From: Absidia repens
Taxonomy: Eukaryota; Mucoromycota; Mucoromycetes; Mucorales; Cunninghamellaceae
DNA: 64,000 nt
Direction: 5' to 3'
Assembly: GCA_002105175.1 (NCBI GenBank)
Contig: MCGE01000006.1
Coordinates: 496,001 to 560,000 of the forward strand
This document shows positions 56,600-64,000 of the stretch, in pieces. The translations under genes were made by a program, and so were the position numbers. Each line of letters opens with the position of its first letter. The first letter of the stretch is position 1. The notes under the pieces were generated by a model. The model was not told the origin of the DNA, searched no databases, and saw nothing but the letters and a program-made list of their open reading frames with translations.

Positions 56600-57152
56600 G
56601 TACGCCAACGCTTACTGGATGAAGCTGCTCAGAACAAAGCATCAGAAGAAGCCAAACGGCAACGGAATCTCAAAAATTTGGCAAAAAGGTCCAAGTACAG
56701 AAACAACTGGATCGACAAAAAGAAAAATCCCAAACGTTGGATAAAATCAAATTACTCAAACGAAGTAAGTTTATCGTAGTGAAGATAATCGCAGTAGAAT
56801 CAGAAACACCAGCTCTTGGTGCTCAATTGTCTCTTTTTTTTTTTTTTTTTGTGGCGCTTGTGGTTGTTGTATAGAGCGTAAGGATGGCAGCAATAATGAA
56901 TCACTTACTTTGGATAATGACTTTGATGTAGCTTTGGACCAAGGCGATTTGGATAACAAACGACAGAAAAAAGGTAGAAAATCCGGTGGTGGAAAACCTA
57001 CTAAACGACAAATCAAGGATACCAAGTATGGTTTTGGCCGCAACCGGGGAAAGCATCACAAGTCAAATACAGCAGAATCATCGGGTGATGTGGGTGGTTA
57101 CCGGAAGAAGGGTTGTGCTCCAAATCGTGGCGGAAATGCTGAATGGAAATAG
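56600..57152 (+). pseudogene. EBP2: EBP2 (rRNA-processing protein) 3' fragment, frameshifted
   Basis: EBP2 is a nucleolar factor for 60S subunit assembly. The sequence begins at an acceptor with VRQRLLDEAAQNKASEEAKR. After a 5-A run (56682-56686) the frame must shift by one base to give FGKKVQVQKQLDRQKEKSQ. It splices over an intron (about 56765-56874) to KRKDGSNNESLTLDND, then KYGFGRNRGKHHKSNTAESS, and ends at a TAG (57150-57152), followed by a normal 3' UTR with AATAAA near 57259. The N-terminal half of the family protein has no counterpart upstream. It is best read as a 5'-truncated, frameshifted copy; the frameshift itself could be a homopolymer sequencing error. Confidence 0.75.
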
Positions 57153-57421
57153 GCCAAAGCTTTTTTAGTTATGATTTCAGCTTTAGTTTTAGTTTATTTT
57201 TATCATTCATATGTTCATATTTCATTTTGTATTTTGTATTTTCTACCCTTTTTTATGCAATAAAAAACTGAATATGATCATCATTATTCTTCGGAGTTTA
57301 AGATCAATAAGCCACCGTGTGCCTGGGCAGGACTGCGGTGGAATTGGATTTTCCGCGGGCTGGTTAACAGCACGAATTTTTCTTGGGTGTTTTTTCTTTT
57401 CTTTTTTTCTTTTTATACACT

Positions 57422-57712
57422 ATGCAACGACGATTCTTATCAAGTACCGCAACAGCAGCGAACTATTACAAAATTACCCTAAAAAGGTCCACCATTGGCC
57501 TCTCAAAAGATTACCGGGCCGCGGCTCACACCTTGGGATTATACCGACTACAACAAACAACGTATCAACCTGTCAATGCTAGTACGGCGGGTAGCATTTT
57601 GAAACTGAAGGAACTTGTCAAAGTCGAAAATATTGCTGCTATTCCTACCAAAGAAGACTTGTTGGCTGCTAAAACTCCTCGTGGATTCAAGGTGATTGGA
57701 AGCAAGCTTTAG
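57422..57712 (+). CDS. MRPL33: Mitochondrial large-subunit ribosomal protein uL30m
   Basis: 96 residues, one exon. The N-terminus MQRRFLSSTATAANYY is basic and Ser/Thr-rich like a mitochondrial targeting peptide. The L30 domain follows: KITLKRSTIGLSKDYRAAAH, TLGLYRLQQTTYQPVNAST, GSILKLKELVKVENI. This is the usual L30 signature of mitoribosomal subunits named MRPL33 in yeast. The ATG at 57422 is chosen over the in-frame start at 57383, which would add a Phe-rich non-targeting stretch. It lies 269 bp after the EBP2 remnant. Confidence 0.92.
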   Translation: MQRRFLSSTATAANYYKITLKRSTIGLSKDYRAAAHTLGLYRLQQTTYQPVNASTAGSILKLKELVKVENIAAIPTKEDLLAAKTPRGFKVIGSKL

Positions 57713-58663
57713 ATTATAGATAGATTATGCTAGTTTAGTTTTCTCTCTTCGCGGACACATGCTAGACGCTCCGCACATTGCTTTTTTGTATATTACCCTC
57801 TCAATTGCCCTTGATCACACACATTTAAATACATATAGTCAGGCACACCCCTCAATAGTCACCCACACTCCTTTTTTTTTTTTTTTTTGTGACATTTTTA
57901 TATATCATGCCCCTGTGTACATCGTACTCAAACTATCTTGTGAATAAAGTAGAAAAATATTATCCGCTCATCGTCTATTTGATTTTTGTTGTGCATTGTT
58001 GTTTGTCTTTGTTGTTTTGCTTCTATGGTATAACCAATAGACTTAGCGTCATTTTAAGTAGCACTGGCAAACTGAACTCTGTCAAAACACAAAAATGACA
58101 GTGTCTCAATTTCAAGTTCAAATACTGTAACAAGAATAAAAATAAAAAAGAAACAGGATTCGCATGCACCGCATAAAAGCATATCAACTGCATGAAGACA
58201 AAAAGCAAGAAGTATCAAGGCAGTAGTATTTTTCTTGTTGTACAGTATTAAATATAAAGTCTCTTTAAATCTTTTAATACCAGCCAACTTAACTAGTGCT
58301 AACTCGGCCTTGCCTTTTGCCATCGTTTCACCCAATCACACTCCTCAATTCCATTCACTTCCCTTCAATTTACTTCATCCTTCACGAATTAGCTGTCTTT
58401 TGAACTCCTAGCTCCTGATGCTGTGCAACTAAGCGTGTGTATTTTAAATGGCAGTGATTTATGTCTCAATGAGGTAGAGAAATACACATCAGCATTTTTT
58501 TTTCCTTTTTAATTGATTCCTGATCTACGAAAGATGGTCCACAACGTATCGTCAACGTTTTTATATTGATTCCAGGTCAATTTGAGCAAAAATTTGAAAT
58601 GGGCGCCATTTTTCGCTGGAGAATCAGTTCCCATCATCACGGCTCTATAGAACTATGCAGTGA

Positions 58664-58699
<36 letters not shown>

Positions 58700-58875
58700 A
58701 AAACCCTTGCCTATTTTCCTTTCAATACACACAAATATAGACAGTGTAAAGAAGTTGTCTTCATCTTTAAACCATTCATTTTCTCTCTCACACACGCACC
58801 AGAATCTTTTTATACCCACATATACCTTGCCCATTCAACATGACAATTAAACACATGAAAAAGAATAATGGTAAA
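57713..58875. other. Intergenic region
   Basis: MRPL33 3' UTR, T runs at 57871-57888 and 58669-58697 (T29), and A/T-rich sequence. The minus frames around 58023-58335 show no recognisable feature. No gene is supported. Confidence 0.4.
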
Positions 58876-58879
58876 AAAG

Positions 58880-59290
58880 ACAAGACATATTTAATTGAAA
58901 CGTAGACATAAACTATAACAACGAATACCAAGCTAATACTATTCTATGAAGACTAATCTAATGGTGGCCAAAATCCTAAATCCAAAATGAAAGGGTTTCC
59001 CCATGATGTTTGTTTTGCGCTTTTGAAAACGCCCCTAATTCAAGTTCTAACACCAACTTAGAACACCAACACCCCAATGAGCCTTGCCATCATATCATTC
59101 AGACTATCATGAAGGAAAAAAATAAAAAAGAAAGGAAAAGAGAGGGAAGAAAAAATAGGGGCCAAAAGAAAAAAAAATAGAAAGCAAAATGCGGAGCCTG
59201 AATCATCCAGCCTTTTTTTTATGTCAAATCAGGGAACTGTAAATAAAAATTAAATGAAGGGCCAATCGCCATGATTACCATAGTGCTCCG
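58880..59290 (+). repeat. Dispersed repeat family copy 7
   Basis: Upstream block AAGACAAGACATATTTAATTG (58877-58897), as in copy 5. Forward core CAAAATGAAAGGGTTTCCCC (58983-59002). Then CGCCCCTAATTCAAGTTCT, shared with copy 1 but not with copies 2-6, so copies 1 and 7 form a subfamily. The tail is A-rich. Confidence 0.65.
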
Positions 59291-59607
59291 TAGTCCAACG
59301 TAATTCGCATAATTATTTTTACCTTCTAGTGGAAAGGCAGTTGCAACCCCTACATAATCAAACTCTAATCTCTCTAACGCCTTTCAAGTAAGCTATTATT
59401 TCAGCACACAAAAAACACCCATTGACGACGCGCTGAGCACGACGGTTGGGCCCCAAGGGGCTGCTTATTATAGTGCGAAATGGCGAAGGCTCTAATCCTA
59501 TCCCATCAAAACCCACACTTTAATAAAAAAAACTGTGATACCCAATAAATCGAAAGATTTCCAAAAGCTCCAGCAAAGCGCCAGAGCGTTTATTTCAATA
59601 TAATAGC

Positions 59608-59658
<51 letters not shown>

Positions 59659-60375
59659 CATTACTATATCTAATCTACTGTGTGTATAATATCGCTATGG
59701 GATGCCATATATGTCATATTGCGCCAAATCAGTAAGTTGCTTGAACCATAGGTATATAGAATATTGCCGGAAAAAAGAAAGCCACCCATTGCAGATCCAT
59801 AACCGCTTTGCTCAGCAACGTAGATTCCGTCACGAGTTGCCCAATCCAATCCAGAATCGCTGTATGATCACTTAAGCCCACCGGCATGTCACCATCCCAT
59901 ACCAGAAACATGCTAACTAAATCCTAAATACAAAAGGAAAGGGGCTCCCATGGCCTTTGACAAACTCTTTTTCGTAACCCTCTAAATCTAACCCCCCACT
60001 CCATGATCACCAGACCCTCGGAAGGCATCCATGTGGAAGAAGAAAAAAAAAAAAAAAAAAAGAAACAAGCAAAAGAGAAAGCACAACCTTTAAAAATTCA
60101 TTTAAAAACCCGCTTTTTGGTCAAGAGCAATTTTGTAGATCATGCTCGCCACCCATAAAACAGTTAGCTGACTTTTTTTGACACACACACAAAATTTTTG
60201 TTTATTAAAGCATTGATTTTTGGTAAAAATAAAAGGACACACTAGAGTAATATATATATATAATATCTAATAAAAGAGAAGAAAAGATAAACGATATAAA
60301 ATGTAAAATTGTAAAAAGAAAAAGATGAAGAGGGGAAATGAATACACAGAAAAAGAGGGAAAGGGGGTAAAAAAT
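59291..60375. other. Intergenic region with (TA)n and a probable degenerate repeat copy
   Basis: A (TA)n tract of about 44 bases lies at 59612-59655. Around 59929-60110, the sequence CAAAAGGAAAGGGGCTCCCATGG followed by CGTAACCCTCTAAATCTAAC and an A run (60041-60061) resembles a decayed eighth copy of the dispersed repeat. The last ~190 bases are the 3' flank of FAS2. No gene is seen. Confidence 0.4.
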
Positions 60376-63300
60376 CTATTGAGCCAAGGCGACAGCCATA
60401 GAGTAGGAACCAGAATGACTAATGCTGACGTTGATTTCCTTGATGCCAGCAGCTTCGGCAAGAGTTTTGACTTTACCAATTAATTGTACTTGAGGAGCAC
60501 CTGTTTCTTCATTGGAAGTGATTTCGATTTCATTCAAAGGAGCGCCAGCACCATCAGATGGGATATCACCAAACGAAGAAATGGCTTTGAATACAGCTTC
60601 TTTCGCAGACCATCGTCCAGTAAAGCTTGCTTGGGGATCGGGACGCGAGGCACAGTATGAGACTTCAGCAGGGGTAAAGTTGCGTTCAACAAAAGTATCG
60701 TTATCCACATTCACAGTCGATGTCAGCTCTACATCAACACCAACACCCTTCTTTCCTGCTTGTCGTTCGGTCAATGACAGTAAGACTTGTTTGGTAGCTT
60801 CGGCATCCCCAGTTGAGACAGCATTGGCAGTGGCAGATTTCGCGTCAAATGTCCATGTCTTCTTTTCCTTTGAGTACTGAGCACGGGCGTTAGGATTCAA
60901 ATAGACGGTATGTTCCAGTTCATCACTATAAGGAGGGGCATCCTTCACTTGAATAAAGTCGCTGACGCCGGTCAAAGAGTCGTGGAGGTAGCGGTAGGCC
61001 TTGGCATATCGTTGAGCATTGCGAGCTTTATAAGCATTGTAATCAGATTCTTCTAAAGCTCCAAGGATATAGTCAGGATGAATAATAAGAATTTCAGTAC
61101 CAGCTTGACCGAAGCCAAAGGACTTGAGCAAACCAGCCTTGAGACCATCAGTTTGGATAGATCGAGATGGGTACACAATATATTCGAATTCCTTCATCAC
61201 TTCGTCCACGTTGTCCGCATTTCGGTTTCCAGGAATAAGACCACTGAGCAAGCATTGAATCATACCATTTGCCATCCATGAAGCAGCAGGACCCTTTGGA
61301 TGACCTGTCAAATACTTTTGAGTAATAGCAAGAAGAGCGTTACCCTTGGATCGTCCGAGATGTTTGAGTTGGGAGTTCAATACGCGAGATTCGTTCTTGT
61401 CGTTCGCTTTTGTTGAAGTACCATGGAAAGATGCCACATTGATGTCGTCGACAGTCAAGCCATATACAGCCAATGCACCACGAAGAGGAGAAATAGAGGT
61501 GTCGTGTTGGAAGAAGTTGTGGCTCCAGGTTGAGAATGCTTCAGATTCTTGTCGCTTCGCTTCCTTGTCGATAAAGTCGCTTCGTTCTTGTAACCAATCT
61601 TGTTCAGCAGCTATATCCAATTCACCGGAGGCTTTGAGTTCATCCAATTCTTCACGCAAATTGTCATATTCAGCTTCGAGCCATAATTTGATTTGACTGC
61701 GACGAGACTTGAGCTGACGAGAGCGGTATTTGAAGTTGAGAAGAGGGGAGGCACGTTTTCCAGATGATTCCCGAGCAGTAGTCAAGATACCAGCACCTGG
61801 GGCAGGGACAGATCGGCCTTCCTTGTCAGAAGCAGTATTGGTCAACGCAATAATTCCATAGATGGGAGCGCCAATTTCGATAGCAGTGGCGGCAGTCATC
61901 AAGATGTGGTTGCCAGCACCATGAGATTCCATGAAACCACTTCGAGTCGTGGTAGTAGGGCGGGACATTTCAGAAGGCGTACGACCATGAGCAAGTTCGT
62001 CGACAGTATTCGATGTGGCCTTCATGTTGGCAAATTCGTAGCTTGATTCTTCAGTGACATCTTCCGTGGCACCAGCAATCATGATCTTTGCTTTTCCAGT
62101 GAGAATACTATCCACAGCCAATTCAACGGACACAGCAGAAGTAGCACAGGCGTTAGTAGGTGTTTTGATAGGACCAGAGGCTGATAAAAGAAGAAGATTG
62201 ACCCAAGCAGGCATGGTGTTGATGAAAGATTCTTGTAAAATATCCTTCTGCACAGGTTTGTCAAGGAGACGATCACGGAAGAGGCCACGTTGAGCTTGTT
62301 GACCACCAACGCCGGAACCACTGGTGTTACCAATTTCAGACACATGCACATACTTGTAGAATTCATAAGGATCAGTAATACCACAAGACACAAAGGCTTC
62401 CACAGTAGAGACAATGTTGAAGAGAGCAACTGGATCGACTTGATCGATGATATCTTTGGGCACACCATAACGAGCAGCATCCCATCCAGTCGGAATTTGA
62501 CCAGCAACCAGACGATCAAATCGAAGAGCCTTGGGTACGTATAAAGTAGCGCCCTTCTTCAGGACAACCACCCATTCTTCAGGAGCAGTTTCGTACACAT
62601 CAGCTTTGTCACCCTGCTGCAGCTTGAATGTTTGAGCTTCATCTTGAGAGCAAGAAAAGGGTTCCAAATCATGATCAACGACAATTTCTTGCATAATCAT
62701 CTTCTTGTTAGGATCGTAACCGTCCATCACCGAAGGATCTAAGAACAAAAATATCAAAAATATCAAAAATCAATATAAAGTAGCGTTGCTTAAAAATTCC
62801 GTTTCTTTGGACTTACCGACAAATCGAATACCACTGTGTTCCAAAATTTGTTTTTCATATTTCGATTTGATATCCTTGTCTTCCACAGGTTCGTTGGTTT
62901 TAGCGTCAACCCAGCCAGAGTAAGGAGTTCCATTCTTGAGGTTACCATGATGATGCTTGATATGACCCATAATCCATGACATTTCAATACAACCTTCCAG
63001 CGAGAATTCACCATTGGCTTCCATTTCCCAACGAGTACGAGCATTACCCCAGGGAGATACTTCGCCAAAACCAGTAACAACAATCACCTTATCAAGATCC
63101 AACATACCCTTAAGGTGAGACAAATGTTTGTAATTGTCATAGGTCTTGAGCTCAGGGAAGTCGAATTTCATGTTGGCCCTAGGAGTAATCTTGTGAGGAA
63201 TAAATTTGCGGTCAGCTTCATCACCATTCACAATCTTGAAATCGAGGGAGTTGTCAGCGGCCACGGCATTACGAATTTCAGCAGTTTCACGGATTTCTTG

Positions 63301-64000
63301 ACGTAATTGATTGGTGGCTTCTTGAAGGTTGGGAATGTATTGGAAACCACCATTGAGATCAGCCCATACAGGTTCATTTTGACAAAGTTCGACAATGCTA
63401 GGATGCATAAGCCCAAGAATATTGAAAGACATTTCAGTAGCAGAGAATGTACGAATACCAAGAGCTTCCATTCCTTCAGCAATCATGTTGTTGGGACTCA
63501 TCAAACCGGTACCACGGGTCCAACTATATTAGAAAAAAGTAAATATACATGATGAGGTTACTATTTTTTTTTTTTTTTTTTTTTTTGTTCAATAATATTC
63601 ACATCACTTACCCAATGACAGCACCAGTGATAAGCAAGTAGCTAGACCAATCTTCAGAGTACCACCGAGAGAAGAGAGTTTCAAGAGAGATTTTGGACTC
63701 ACTATATAAACCATCTGAGCCAAAGTTACCATGGTTAGGGGACAAAGGCAAAATAACTTGAGCAGGGCGAGTGTCGGAACCAATGCTTTGCTTGTGAGAT
63801 TTGATGCTACCCAATAAACGAATCAAGTTGGTCAACATCATACGGTGAGCCAATTCTGACTTGGAGTCAATGTCATCAATTTGTCGTCCATTTTCAGGCA
63901 TGGCAGCGAAAGGAACCACATAATCCAAATCCCAACCCAGTCCCTTAGGATCATAGATATAATCAACGAGAGCTTGTACATCTTGCTTTGAGCCTTGATT
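60376..64000 (-). CDS. FAS2: Fatty acid synthase subunit alpha, C-terminal part (ketoacyl synthase and phosphopantetheinyl transferase)
   Basis: Part of the cytosolic fungal type I fatty acid synthase; the gene starts beyond the right edge. Visible exons are 64000-63612, 63523-62817 and 62738-60376. Domains, N to C in the visible part: the end of the ketoreductase-linked region ([20 protein letters not shown]); ketoacyl synthase with Cys in [16 protein letters not shown], His in [13 protein letters not shown], and [11 protein letters not shown]; and the C-terminal phosphopantetheinyl transferase domain ([22 protein letters not shown]), ending in [17 protein letters not shown]. These are the catalytic signatures of an active alpha chain. 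No break is seen. Confidence 0.96.

Noticed and set aside
59612..59655. (TA)n tract as a possible replication origin or cruciform
   Set aside because: Only a simple dinucleotide repeat is visible; nothing supports an origin call.

Overview
The window is nuclear DNA from a filamentous or early-diverging fungus. A member of the Mucoromycota such as a Mucorales species fits best, but this is inferred from gene style and not proven. The sequence is A/T-rich. Genes carry many short introns of about 50-110 nt with GTAAGT-like donors and TAG/CAG acceptors. The gene set is fungal: a fatty acid synthase alpha subunit, a Cdc11-type septin, a Zn2Cys6 regulator, the Dsc3 E3-ligase subunit and the GPI-remodelling protein Per1. 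Homopolymer A/T runs of 20-53 nt are frequent.

Layout. 1-98: 3' end of an unidentified + strand gene. 778-4596: importin beta-1. 5.1-15.2 kb: a mobile-element zone with a dispersed repeat copy, a tRNA-Gly(GCC), a complete-looking Ty3/gypsy element with identical 681-bp LTRs (6121-12375, minus strand), two solo LTRs and a mosaic LTR. One solo LTR seems to split a small reading frame. 15.8-16.9 kb: PER1. 19.0-20.1 kb: C2H2 zinc-finger protein. 22.1-24.4 kb: an unrecognised protein divergent from ribosomal protein uS13 (RPS18). 27.1-28.5 kb: a polytopic membrane protein divergent from transaldolase (29.2-30.3 kb). 31.0-33.8 kb: a Zn2Cys6 transcription factor. 36.2-38.2 kb: a Gln-rich coiled-coil protein. 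39.2-40.0 kb: cyclophilin A. 40.6-40.9 kb: a Tc1-like MITE. 41.3-43.6 kb: polyprenal reductase and DSC3. 43.8-46.3 kb: a GGA adaptor. 49.3-51.3 kb: Cdc11-type septin. 51.7-53.0 kb: Rab6/Ypt6. 53.4-54.7 kb: deoxyhypusine synthase. 55.7-56.2 kb: a small PPxY membrane protein. 56.6-57.2 kb: a truncated, frameshifted EBP2. 57.4-57.7 kb: mitochondrial ribosomal protein uL30m. 60.4-64.0 kb: C-terminal part of the FAS alpha subunit, running off the right edge.

How it fits together. Most genes are independent housekeeping genes. Several serve the secretory/endomembrane system: PER1 and polyprenal reductase (GPI and dolichol), DSC3 (Golgi/endosome E3 ligase), GGA and Rab6 (Golgi trafficking), and the PPxY protein (possible Rsp5 adaptor). 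No operon-like logic is expected.

The most unusual content is repetitive: (i) a Ty3-like element lacking integrase, with an internal poly(A) tract just after the pol stop; (ii) a family of dispersed repeats, at least seven copies in 64 kb, with a tRNA T-arm-like motif and longer homology in three copies; (iii) a near-perfect inverted-repeat MITE; and (iv) nested LTR debris in which a short PBS-like word recurs about nine times. Exon boundaries were set by eye from splice consensus and reading frame.
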